NCBI RefSeq assembly: GCF_014695385.1
Contig: NZ_JACJOD010000030.1
Span: forward strand, 1-64,000
From: Trichocoleus sp. FACHB-46
GTDB taxonomy: Bacteria; Cyanobacteriota; Cyanobacteriia; FACHB-46
DNA: 64,000 nt
Reading direction: 5' to 3'
Below the pieces are notes generated by a model. The model worked only from the letters and a program-made list of their open reading frames with translations. It was not told where the DNA came from and searched no databases. Of this stretch, positions 1 through 7,448 are shown piece after piece (position 1 is the first letter of the stretch; each line of letters starts with the position of its first letter). Position numbers and translations under genes: made by a program.

Positions 1-113
1 AACAGCAGCAAGCCGGACCAGCCAACGAAGACGAAGCGATCGCGTTTCAGCCAGTCGTCGAGGGCGTCGAACCACCCCCGCTCTGCCTGCGCGCGTCCCA
101 TTGCTATGGTCAT
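1..113 (-). CDS. psbD: Photosystem II D2 protein, 5' end only
   Basis: Reading the minus strand from an ATG at 113 gives 37 codons that run off the left edge. The peptide starts [20 protein letters not shown] and continues with a [14 protein letters not shown] stretch, which is the near-invariant N-terminus of D2. D2 pairs with D1 in the photosystem II reaction centre of the thylakoid membrane. A GGAG Shine-Dalgarno lies about nine bases before the ATG (complement of 123-126). Most of the gene, and any psbC that usually overlaps its 3' end, is outside the window. Identity is near certain from the N-terminus. Confidence 0.95.
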   Translation of the reverse strand, partial: MTIAMGRAQAERGWFDALDDWLKRDRFVFVGWSGLLL

Positions 114-464
114 AGCGCAAATCTCCAAAGATTAAGTTATGAGTACTTAAAGAAAGTACTTTACTAACAAATCAACAGTTCCTATCTAAAAAATGAAAGC
201 AGCAACGTTGAAATGTGAGTAGAGTTTACTTTTCTTTACTATGCATTTCATTATATGAGTAACTTTTTGAAATTTCATCCCCCTGTTGCTGAGAGCTGAT
301 CCCCATTTTTCTTAAATCCGGACTCTATGCATCCCGGATGGCCCAGAATCTGGCCTCTAATGAAAATCTAGGCAAAAGCTGTAATTGCCCTGATACCTCA
401 CCTAATCCGGAATCTGTCTATAGTTGAGATACTGAAGTCAACTTTCCATTAAATTCTGAATTAC
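114..464 (-). promoter_or_regulatory. psbD upstream region with leader hairpin
   Basis: This 351-base gap lies between divergent psbD (minus) and the UPF0367 gene (plus). On the minus strand a TATAAT box (complement of 250-255) would start a psbD leader of roughly 130 bases. A perfect 7-bp inverted repeat, AGTACTT/AAGTACT with a 5-base loop (142-148 and 154-160), lies inside that leader, about 30 bases before the start codon. The GTTAC sequence next to the -10 box only partly resembles an HLR1 (RpaB) site. No gene is visible in the gap. Promoter and TSS are inferred; the repeat is read directly. Confidence 0.45.
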
Positions 465-728
465 ATGTTCATCATCGATTTGATTCTGAAAAACACACCC
501 CTAACGCTGTCCATCCAGCGCAAGTCAAGCGAGGATGCTGAGACTACTTACCGACAGGTGCTGGACGCAATTAAATCTGGGAGTGGTCAAGTGTTGGAAT
601 TGTCTTGCGATCGCCAGCCAGATAAAAAGATTGCTGTGCTCAGCAGCGAAATCTCTGGTGTCCAGATTTCGGAAAAATCCGGTGCAGGTTCGGGTAAAAC
701 CCCTGGTTTCTTTGCGATCGCTGAATGA
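465..728 (+). CDS. Conserved cyanobacterial protein, UPF0367-like
   Basis: This 87-residue soluble protein begins MFIIDLILKNTPLTLSIQRK and contains a central QVLELSC...KKIAVLSSEISGVQISEKSG stretch. I recognise this as the small UPF0367-type family confined to cyanobacteria and plastid-lineage relatives, of unknown function. The stop codon overlaps the ATG of the following ABC ATPase (ATGA at 725-728), so the two are probably co-translated. No signal peptide or membrane segment is visible. The family assignment rests on pattern memory, but the translational coupling and conserved start support a real gene. Confidence 0.85.
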   Translation: MFIIDLILKNTPLTLSIQRKSSEDAETTYRQVLDAIKSGSGQVLELSCDRQPDKKIAVLSSEISGVQISEKSGAGSGKTPGFFAIAE

Positions 729-1447
729 ACGCAGCTACTCAGCCCGAAACAACGGATGCAGCCGTAGTTGTTGAGCAGCTCGTCTTCAAATGGCCGAAAG
801 GGGATACGGTGCTACAAGGTTGCTCGCTAGCAGTACCTGAAGGCGAATTTTGGATGCTTTTGGGTACCAATGGCAGTGGAAAATCGACCTTGCTGAGATT
901 GCTGGCAGGTCTACTCAGCCCTCAGTCAGGCGAGATTCGCACCGCACAACCTGTGGGTTTTGTGTTTCAAAATCCTGACCATCAGTTGGTAATGCCAACG
1001 GTTGGAGCTGATGTTGCCTTCGGCTTAGTAGAAGAAAGGCTTTCGCCAATGCAGGTGCGTCAACGGGTGGAAGAGGCCTTGACCGCGGTTAATTTGTTGG
1101 CGTTCCAGCGCCGCCCCATTTATGCCTTGAGTGGTGGACAAAAACAAAGGGTTGCCATTGCAGGCGCGATCGCCCGGCATTGTGAAGTGTTGCTACTCGA
1201 CGAACCAACGGCATTACTCGATCCAGATAGTCAACTGGATTTAGTCATTCAAGTGCAACGCTTGGTCAAAAGTCGAGGGCTAACGGCTTTGTGGGTGACG
1301 CATCGTCTAGATGAATTGAATTATTGCGATGGTGCCTTTCTGCTGGACCAAGGCAGCGTGATTGATGCGGGTGAGCCGGAGCGCCTCAAGCAGCGTCTAA
1401 TGCAAATTCAGGAAGTTGCCTCTGAAAGCAACCGAGTCAGCAATTAG
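725..1447 (+). CDS. ABC transporter ATP-binding protein (ECF/CbiO-like)
   Basis: This is a single-domain ABC ATPase of 240 residues, which powers an unidentified membrane transporter. Walker A is GTNGSGKST (47-55), the Q-loop glutamine is residue 82, the signature is LSGGQKQ (135-141), Walker B is VLLLDE (155-160) and the H-loop histidine is 193. The F-Q-N-P-D-H-Q-L sequence after the Q-loop is typical of CbiO/EcfA-type ATPases. No permease or substrate-binding gene is adjacent, so the transported substrate cannot be inferred. The start overlaps the stop of the upstream small gene. Cyanobacteria commonly keep such an ATPase apart from its partners. Confidence 0.88.
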   Translation: MNAATQPETTDAAVVVEQLVFKWPKGDTVLQGCSLAVPEGEFWMLLGTNGSGKSTLLRLLAGLLSPQSGEIRTAQPVGFVFQNPDHQLVMPTVGADVAFGLVEERLSPMQVRQRVEEALTAVNLLAFQRRPIYALSGGQKQRVAIAGAIARHCEVLLLDEPTALLDPDSQLDLVIQVQRLVKSRGLTALWVTHRLDELNYCDGAFLLDQGSVIDAGEPERLKQRLMQIQEVASESNRVSN

Positions 1448-1587
1448 TTTTGCTGGTCAAATATGAATCAATAGTCAGCGGCGATAGAAGTGATTCTGTC
1501 GCCGTTTTTGCAACAGAACGCAACAAAAAATGCCATGATTGGCAGTACGGACTATATATTTATGCAAACCTAAAACTTTTTTCAACA

Positions 1588-2157
1588 ATGCCCCGCTCTT
1601 TGCTACAGGCTGTTTTATTAGTGGATGGCTACAACGTAGTCGGAACTTGGCCTGAGCTGAAACAAGCGCGTGATTGTGATGGCTTAGAGGCGGCCAGATG
1701 GAAACTGATTGAAGCTTTAACGAACTACAGCGCTTTTCAAGGCTACGACACCCAAGTTGTCTTCGACGCTCAATATCGCGATACCGCCAGTAACTGCGAA
1801 ATTGTCACCCAAAATTTATCTGTTCACTACACAGATTTTGGTCAGACCGCAGATACTTTTATCGAAAGAGCCTGTGCTTTGTTTCGCCATGATATTCGTA
1901 AATTTCATAGTCGGCTGATTGTGGCGACTTCTGATCGGGCTCAACAGTTGACAGTGGTTGGGTATGGAGCGGAATGGATGTCGTCGCAACAGTTAGCTTT
2001 TGAGGTGGAGACGGCTGCCCGTCGCATCCATCGCAAGCAACGTAACACTCAGCGATCGCCTCAGCGGTTTTTGGCTAATTCCCTCGATCCCGCTGCTCAA
2101 CAGCGTTTGGCAGAGCTACGCATGGGTGTGAAACCGAAAAAATTCAGAAAATACTAA
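1588..2157 (+). CDS. YacP-like NYN-domain protein
   Basis: Starting at ATG 1588 gives 189 residues beginning MPRSLLQAVLLVDGYNVVG. The LLVDGYNV motif, the downstream VVFDAQ and the VATSDRAQQ stretch match NYN/PIN-like nuclease folds of the YacP (Rae1) group, whose conserved aspartates bind metal. Bacillus YacP/Rae1 is a ribosome-associated endoribonuclease; a matching role here is inference. The open frame extends upstream to a TTG at 1450, but that segment shows no family similarity, so ATG 1588 is preferred. The C-terminus is basic (R-I-H-R-K-Q-R-N), suiting RNA binding. Confidence 0.87.
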   Translation: MPRSLLQAVLLVDGYNVVGTWPELKQARDCDGLEAARWKLIEALTNYSAFQGYDTQVVFDAQYRDTASNCEIVTQNLSVHYTDFGQTADTFIERACALFRHDIRKFHSRLIVATSDRAQQLTVVGYGAEWMSSQQLAFEVETAARRIHRKQRNTQRSPQRFLANSLDPAAQQRLAELRMGVKPKKFRKY

Positions 2158-2186
2158 ATTTCCCCAAAAAAAGTTTTCAAAAGGGG

Positions 2187-2216
2187 TTGCAAAGATAGGA
2201 ACAGTCTGGTTATTAT
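2187..2216 (+). promoter_or_regulatory. Promoter candidate for tRNA-Asn
   Basis: A TTGCAA hexamer (2187-2192) and a TATTAT hexamer (2211-2216) are 18 bases apart, and the tRNA begins 21 bases after the second box. This fits a sigma-70-type promoter for the tRNA. It is read from consensus only. Confidence 0.45.
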
Positions 2217-2237
2217 AGGTTTCGCGCGCTGAAACGT

Positions 2238-2309
2238 TCCTCAGTAGCTCAGTGGTAGAGCGGTCGGCTGTTAACCGATTGGTCGCAGGTTCGAGTCCTG
2301 CCTGGGGAG
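2238..2309 (+). tRNA. tRNA-Asn (GTT)
   Basis: A 72-base cloverleaf can be drawn. The acceptor stem TCCTCAG pairs with CTGGGGA, followed by discriminator G. The D arm contains AGCTCAGTGGTAGAGC, the anticodon loop CTGTTAA carries GTT, and the T arm contains GGTTCGAGTCC. The CCA end is not encoded. It lies between the NYN gene and the aminotransferase gene on the same strand and has its own promoter candidate upstream. Confidence 0.96.
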
Positions 2310-2336
2310 TTTAATCAAAGATAGGACATATATTAG

Positions 2337-3518
2337 GTGAGACCTGAGCCTGACAAAGATTGGTCTAAGTTCTGGTGGTTGGAACCGGATGTTACCTTTC
2401 TGAATCATGGAGCCTTTGGGGCTTGTCCTAAACCAGTCCTAGAAGTCCAACAGCAATTTCGCTTGCGCTTGGAGCAACAGCCGCTGCGGTTCCTGGCTCA
2501 AGATCTAGAAGGTTTATTGGATTCGGCTCGGCAGGTATTAGCTGAATTTGTTGGCGCAGACCCATTAGATCTGGTGTTTGTGCCGAATGCTACGACAGGC
2601 ATCAACACAGTTTTGCGATCGCTTCATTTCATGCCTGACGACGAGCTGCTAACGACAAACCATGAATACAATGCTTGCCGCAATGCCTTAGATTTTGTCG
2701 CCGCTCGTTCTGGTGCTCAGGTAGTAGTGGCGGAAATTCCTTTGCCTATCGAATCACCGCAGCAAGTGATTGAAGCAGTTGTTGCTAAGATTTCGCCTAA
2801 AACCCGGCTAGCGCTACTAGATCATGTCTCCAGTCAAACAGGCTTGGTAATGCCGATTCAGGCGTTAGTCAGAGAATTGAGCCAACGGGGGATCGATACT
2901 CTCATAGACGGAGCGCATGCGCCAGGAACCATACCACTGAGTTTGCCTACGATTGGGGCTACGTATTATACCGGGAATTGCCACAAATGGTTGTGTGCGC
3001 CCAAGGGAGCCGCTTTTCTCTATGTACAGCGCGATCGCCAAGCCCAGATTCGCCCTTTGACCATCAGTCACGGAGCCAACTCTCCCCGCACCGATCGCTC
3101 ACGATTTCGTTTGGAGTTTGACTGGCCTGGTACCTACGATCCGAGTGCTTATCTGTCTGTACCTACAGCGATCGAATTCCTGGGGGGATTGCTGCCTGGA
3201 GGATGGCCAGAATTGATGGCGAGAAATCGTGCCAAGGCTCTAGCAGCTAGAAAGGTTTTGTGTGAAGCCCTAAACGTCTCGCCCCCCTGCCCCGATGAAA
3301 TGATTGCGGCTTTAGCTGTGGTGCCGCTACCGGATGGCTCTTACCAGGCGTTGCAAATCTCTCTCCTTAACCAATACGGCATCGAAGTGCCCATTGTGCC
3401 TTGGCCTGGGGGACAAAAGCGCTTAGTCCGGGTAGCCGCGCAGATTTACAACACAGTGTTGCAATATGAATATTTGGCTCAGGCGCTAGTAAAGTTGCTA
3501 GCAGCAGAAGCAGGATAA
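2337..3518 (+). CDS. Class V aminotransferase, isopenicillin N epimerase-like
   Basis: This is a PLP-dependent enzyme of 393 residues. The N-terminal FLNHGAFGACP motif, the IDGAHAPG motif (PLP-binding aspartate) and the GNCHKWLCAPKG motif with the Schiff-base lysine are the hallmarks of the class V group that includes isopenicillin N epimerase-like proteins, cysteine desulfurases and kynureninase. No active-site cysteine typical of SufS is evident, so desulfurase activity is doubtful. The real substrate is unknown. The start is a GTG 27 bases after the tRNA; the family motif begins within 25 residues, so no longer start is needed. Confidence 0.88.
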   Translation: MRPEPDKDWSKFWWLEPDVTFLNHGAFGACPKPVLEVQQQFRLRLEQQPLRFLAQDLEGLLDSARQVLAEFVGADPLDLVFVPNATTGINTVLRSLHFMPDDELLTTNHEYNACRNALDFVAARSGAQVVVAEIPLPIESPQQVIEAVVAKISPKTRLALLDHVSSQTGLVMPIQALVRELSQRGIDTLIDGAHAPGTIPLSLPTIGATYYTGNCHKWLCAPKGAAFLYVQRDRQAQIRPLTISHGANSPRTDRSRFRLEFDWPGTYDPSAYLSVPTAIEFLGGLLPGGWPELMARNRAKALAARKVLCEALNVSPPCPDEMIAALAVVPLPDGSYQALQISLLNQYGIEVPIVPWPGGQKRLVRVAAQIYNTVLQYEYLAQALVKLLAAEAG

Positions 3519-3548
3519 AAGGACAGCAGCCTTTGGCAAAGGAAAAGT

Positions 3549-4754
3549 TTAAGAAATAGGTTCTTCGGGCAACTGCAATACGCGACCTCGCCAGGTCCAG
3601 CCCCAGCCTGTTTCGGTCTTAATAATTGAGCCAATGGCGATCGCGGCCACTAAAGCACCGCCCACCCCGCTCAGCCACCAATACTGGGTCGAGCTGCCCG
3701 AGACTTGGCTACCAATGCGCCGTAACTGATACTGGAGCGCAATGATGATGAGAGCTAAACCAATGTCTACATAAGGAAGCCAAGTGTAGGAGGCACCCCA
3801 GGCTCCGTAAAGGGCGATCGCCAGCCCTAGCCAGGGTAGTGAGTAAACCACTAGAACAATCAAAGCCAGATACAGCATCAACCCAACGCTACGGTGCGCC
3901 CCTAAATACAAATTCTTGGTCCAGCCTTCCCACAAAGCTGCCCAAGAGCGATACATCCGCACTTTGACGATATTGGTACCAATTACATATTGCAGCTTCA
4001 GCCCACTTCGTTTGGTTAGTCGAGCCAGTTCCACATCCTCAACGATCTGATTAGCCACGGCTCGATGACCGCCAAGCTGCTCGTAGGCAGCACGACGAAA
4101 CAACATGAATGGCCCCGCTGCAAATGCTGCTGTTGCGGCTGGATCGTTGACCTCGGCGAAGTTAAAAGCAGCAATGAGTTGGTTAAACATTAAGGGTTGC
4201 ACCAGCCACTCTGCCAAGCAACCACAGATTAAACCAGGACCACAACTTAACAAGTCAGTCTCCTCTTGAACTGCGGCTTGGAGGGCTGTCTCGATGCCGT
4301 TTGGCTGCAAGCGAGTATCAGCATCAATGAATAATAAGAAGTCTCCGCTTGCCTGCTCAACGCCTTGAGTGCAAGCCCAGTTTTTGCCAGCCCACACTTC
4401 CCCATTTGGCCGAGGCTGCCCCGCTAAAACTTTGAGCCGGAGATCACCTAGACTCAGTTGCAGAGCTTGAGCGATCGCAAGCGTATTATCGGAAGATTGG
4501 TCATCCACTACCCACAGTTCAAATTGCTCTGGGGGCATCTGAGTGCTGTTTAGCACTGCTGTAACGCAGTCCTGGATGTTTTCTGCCTCGTTATAGGCAG
4601 GGATGATGACTAAGAGGCGCGGTAGTTGCTCAGTAGCGATCGTGTCGATTGGTAGAACTGAGAGCTTTGGCGCAGCCTCAATTGATTGCCGAAATTTCGA
4701 TGAAAAAAGAATAATTCCTACCAAAGATAGGAGTAGCAGCGCTGACAATATCAA
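3549..4754 (-). CDS. Membrane-anchored family 2 glycosyltransferase
   Basis: The 401-residue protein has one N-terminal membrane segment (about 2-18), a GT2 catalytic domain and two or three C-terminal membrane segments. GT2 signatures are VIIPAYNEAENI, VVDDQSSDNT, FIDADTRLQP (DxD) and a late I-V-E-D-V-E-L acidic motif. Topology and motifs resemble CruG-type carotenoid glycosyltransferases and HpnB-like proteins. I could not separate these, and no carotenoid or hopanoid gene is adjacent, so no symbol is given. It is transcribed divergently from rpaA. Confidence 0.82.
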   Translation of the reverse strand: MILSALLLLSLVGIILFSSKFRQSIEAAPKLSVLPIDTIATEQLPRLLVIIPAYNEAENIQDCVTAVLNSTQMPPEQFELWVVDDQSSDNTLAIAQALQLSLGDLRLKVLAGQPRPNGEVWAGKNWACTQGVEQASGDFLLFIDADTRLQPNGIETALQAAVQEETDLLSCGPGLICGCLAEWLVQPLMFNQLIAAFNFAEVNDPAATAAFAAGPFMLFRRAAYEQLGGHRAVANQIVEDVELARLTKRSGLKLQYVIGTNIVKVRMYRSWAALWEGWTKNLYLGAHRSVGLMLYLALIVLVVYSLPWLGLAIALYGAWGASYTWLPYVDIGLALIIIALQYQLRRIGSQVSGSSTQYWWLSGVGGALVAAIAIGSIIKTETGWGWTWRGRVLQLPEEPIS

Positions 4755-4904
4755 TGTTTTACCTACTTAAAAGGCGCTCACCTATCATTTCATCTTAGTT
4801 ATCGCGAATTTAAGGAAAATTTAGGATTAAGCCGCGCCGAGCTGAGATATGCAGCTAAATTGCGAAATTCACTCTAAAAATAATTGTTGAGAAGAACTTA
4901 CATC

Positions 4905-4948
4905 ATCCTTTAGGAAGGATTTAGAATCCTTGCTTATAATCTGTACAG
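4905..4948 (+). promoter_or_regulatory. rpaA promoter candidate with palindromes
   Basis: A TATAAT box lies at 4935-4940. A perfect 6-bp inverted repeat ATCCTT-TAGG-AAGGAT (4905-4920) covers the expected -35 position, and the palindrome CTGTACAG (4941-4948) covers the expected start site. This layout suits a regulator-controlled promoter lacking a consensus -35. Assignment to rpaA, 66 bases downstream, is inferred. Confidence 0.45.
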
Positions 4949-5014
4949 GAATCTTCGCATTCCTCAAGTGGTTCGTATGGAACCTTAAAAAATTACTGTA
5001 GAGAAGACTTCTTA

Positions 5015-5758
5015 ATGATGCCCCGGATACTTGTTATTGATGACGATCCTGCGATTTCAGAGCTAGTGGCAGTCAACCTAGAAATGGCTGGGTATGACGT
5101 CAGCCAAGCGCCGGATGGCATTAAAGGTCAAGCTATAGCTCTGCAATTGCAGCCAGATTTAATCATGCTGGACCTGATGCTGCCTAAGGTGGACGGGTTT
5201 ACAGTGTGCCAGCGACTGCGCCGAGATGAACGCACTGCTGATATTCCAGTGCTGATGCTGACTGCTTTGAGCCAAACTCAGGACAAGGTAGAGGGCTTTA
5301 ATGCAGGGGCCGATGATTACCTGACGAAGCCATTCGAGCTAGAAGAAATGCTGGCAAGGGTGCGGGCCTTGCTCCGTCGGACCGATCGCATTCCCCAAGC
5401 TGCTAAGCACAGTGAGATTCTTAACTACGGCCCTCTTACCCTTGTACCGGAGCGGTTTGAGGCGATTTGGTTTGATCACACCGTCAAGTTAACTCATTTA
5501 GAATTTGAGCTATTACATTGTCTGTTGCAGCGGCACGGCCAGACGGTTTCTCCCAGCGAAATCCTCAAGGAAGTTTGGGGCTATGACCCAGATGATGACA
5601 TTGAAACGATTCGGGTGCATGTGAGACATCTGAGAACCAAACTGGAACCCGACCCTCGCCATCCGCGCTATATCAAAACTGTCTATGGCGCAGGCTATTG
5701 CTTAGAGCTACCCGGTAATGAAAAGTCAGAAAATTCAGAGGAACTGTTGGTGGAGTAA
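5015..5758 (+). CDS. rpaA: Response regulator RpaA (circadian output)
   Basis: This 247-residue OmpR-class regulator has a receiver domain (about 4-120) with acidic pocket D10/D11, phospho-acceptor D53 in MLDLMLP and K105 in YLTKP, and a C-terminal winged helix (about 140-235). Segments such as [38 protein letters not shown] and [20 protein letters not shown] match the highly conserved RpaA sequence rather than RpaB. RpaA is phosphorylated through SasA and the Kai clock and drives circadian and dark-adaptation transcription. The start is ATG 5015 or ATG 5018. A hairpin terminator follows. Confidence 0.95.
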   Translation: MMPRILVIDDDPAISELVAVNLEMAGYDVSQAPDGIKGQAIALQLQPDLIMLDLMLPKVDGFTVCQRLRRDERTADIPVLMLTALSQTQDKVEGFNAGADDYLTKPFELEEMLARVRALLRRTDRIPQAAKHSEILNYGPLTLVPERFEAIWFDHTVKLTHLEFELLHCLLQRHGQTVSPSEILKEVWGYDPDDDIETIRVHVRHLRTKLEPDPRHPRYIKTVYGAGYCLELPGNEKSENSEELLVE

Positions 5759-5801
5759 TTCCCGGCAGTTCTGAAAATTATTCTGCCACTGATAACAGCT
5801 C

Positions 5802-5844
5802 AGCCTGCAATCGCTCCTCACTCAATGCAGGCTAGCTTTTGTTT
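5802..5844 (+). terminator. Intrinsic terminator after rpaA
   Basis: A perfect 8-bp stem AGCCTGCA (5802-5809) and TGCAGGCT (5826-5833) is followed by AGC and a T-rich run TTTTGTTT (5837-5844). It begins 44 bases after the rpaA stop and reads on the plus strand. Confidence 0.7.
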
Positions 5845-5863
5845 GGTGTTGCGACTGCTATTC

Positions 5864-7234
5864 TTACTCATGATTTCTAGCCCACTCACACTGGTTCCAG
5901 CGTTGATGAAGTGCTTCTTGGCTAGGTTTGTAAGTTGTAGCTGAAGGAAGGCGCAACTTTTTCTGATGCAGATCGCTATAGCTGCTTTGGCGAAGGCTAG
6001 GGTGAAGCAATACTGTATGAGTTTCTGGCTCTATGGCAATTAAGTTGAGGTCAAAAAGCGTGTGTAAATCACCTCTTAGCAATAGTCCATTCACAATTTG
6101 ATTGCTGCCATTATCGCTATAAGGAATAATGTGAGCTGCTTCTAAAGCCTCTTCTACATCACAGTTTGTTATGGCACATCGGCTGTCATATACATCAATC
6201 AAATTTTGTCGAAATAGAGACTGCCCTTGCCGTCGAATAATAGAAACAAGAATTTTTCTTTTAGCCTCTTGAAGATTCTTGGCTACCCCAGGAGCATCGA
6301 TAATATGCTTTCTTATACGAGAAAGCTCACTAACTTCCAGCGTTTTACTAGAAGCTAATATCTTAATTTTCTCCCCTGCGTTTTTAGAGTTAACTAAATC
6401 TGATTTGTCCAGAAATAGTTTTTGAGCTACGGTAAAATCTTCTATAGCTTTTTGTTTGTTGCCTAACTCAGCATGAATAATTCCTCGTTGGTAATAAGCA
6501 ACTGAATTATCAGCAGGCTCTATTTGAGTTGCTTCAGTGTAGTTTTGCAATGCTTCATGCTGTTTTCCTAGCTTTTGATATGCATTGCCTCGACCGATAT
6601 ATGCTTTGGTTAGGTTAGGGTTGACGTGAATTGCTTGCGAGAATTTGTCAATAGCTTCTACATATAGTTTTTGGTTGATACTATCTTGTCCTGCTCTGTA
6701 GAGGGCTTCTGCTAAATGCACCCCAAATCCTTGCCTTGACAGATTTAAAGCATGTTTTTCCCAACACTCATTTAATAAGGTGATGCATTCTTCTCTAAAA
6801 CTTCCTCCAGACCCCTGGAAATGGAAGTTGGCTTTTGAAAACTGTGGATCTTGCTTGAGCCGTTTGATTTCTAGAGGTTGGTTGTAATCAACAACTGAGT
6901 ACCATTCATGAGCAACAGCTAAAATTACATTTCCTTCCTCGTCATAGCATGCTTGATATGCTTCACTGACATTGCTGTAGTTTTTTTCTAAAAGCCTGAG
7001 TTGATACTCTTTTTCAGCAGCAACAATGCGTCCGTATGCAAAGAAGCCTAGAGGTTCACTGCCTACTCTTTTGAAGTAAGCGGCATCATTGACTTCTATG
7101 GACTTAACACTGCCACAAGTCCATACACCTCGATGAACTTTACCTCTGGACAATAATTCTTTTGCTTCTTTTATTTCATCCTCAACACCGTGATACCAGG
7201 TTTCTCTATTACACAAAAATACTCTCGTTGGCAT
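5864..7234 (-). CDS. PUA/EVE-like, TPR and HNH endonuclease fusion
   Basis: This 456-residue protein has three visible parts. Residues 1-165 look like a PUA/EVE-type fold, with W-T-C-G-S-V, F-A-Y-G-R-I and a terminal F-Q-G-S-G-G-S-F-R-E-E segment. Residues 172-290 hold about three TPR units (A-L-Y-R-A-G, A-Y-I-G-R-G-N-A-Y, A-Y-Y-Q-R-G). Residues 335-430 form an HNH_2-type nuclease with C353/C358, H368 in EAAHIIPYS, N382 and H391 in LRGDLHTLFD. EVE domains read modified bases in several restriction systems, so a modification-dependent nuclease is a reasonable inference. The gene is AT-richer than its neighbours, has no obvious partner and looks acquired. Confidence 0.8.
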   Translation of the reverse strand: MPTRVFLCNRETWYHGVEDEIKEAKELLSRGKVHRGVWTCGSVKSIEVNDAAYFKRVGSEPLGFFAYGRIVAAEKEYQLRLLEKNYSNVSEAYQACYDEEGNVILAVAHEWYSVVDYNQPLEIKRLKQDPQFSKANFHFQGSGGSFREECITLLNECWEKHALNLSRQGFGVHLAEALYRAGQDSINQKLYVEAIDKFSQAIHVNPNLTKAYIGRGNAYQKLGKQHEALQNYTEATQIEPADNSVAYYQRGIIHAELGNKQKAIEDFTVAQKLFLDKSDLVNSKNAGEKIKILASSKTLEVSELSRIRKHIIDAPGVAKNLQEAKRKILVSIIRRQGQSLFRQNLIDVYDSRCAITNCDVEEALEAAHIIPYSDNGSNQIVNGLLLRGDLHTLFDLNLIAIEPETHTVLLHPSLRQSSYSDLHQKKLRLPSATTYKPSQEALHQRWNQCEWARNHE

Positions 7235-7369
7235 CCAGATCTCCTAGCTGATATTTCTCTGTCTCACAAAATAGTTTTCCCAATTGTTACAATTTTTAGT
7301 GGTTAGATTTTGTGAAGGTAAGTTTTGAACTTAATTTCACAAAATCTAAGAAATATTTTTAATTAGCAT

Positions 7370-7405
7370 AAAAAACGATCGCCCAACTATTAAGTCAAGC
7401 GATCG
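7370..7405 (-). terminator. Intrinsic terminator after chlP, built from two HIP1-like sites
   Basis: On the minus strand a 7-bp perfect stem CGATCGC (7405-7399) and GCGATCG (7382-7376), with a 16-base loop, is followed directly by six T (7375-7370). It begins 43 bases after the chlP stop. Both arms are parts of the genome-wide HIP1 palindrome. Confidence 0.75.
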
Positions 7406-7448
7406 CGATTGGAGTAATTGCGAATTGAGAAACTTAGCGCTAAATCAG

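Noticed and set aside
1450-1587. N-terminal extension of the NYN protein
   Set aside because: The added 46 residues have no family similarity; ATG 1588 starts the conserved sequence.
7376-7405. Paired GCGATCG sites as a regulatory operator
   Set aside because: HIP1 sequences occur throughout this genome; with the following T6 run a terminator explains the pair better.
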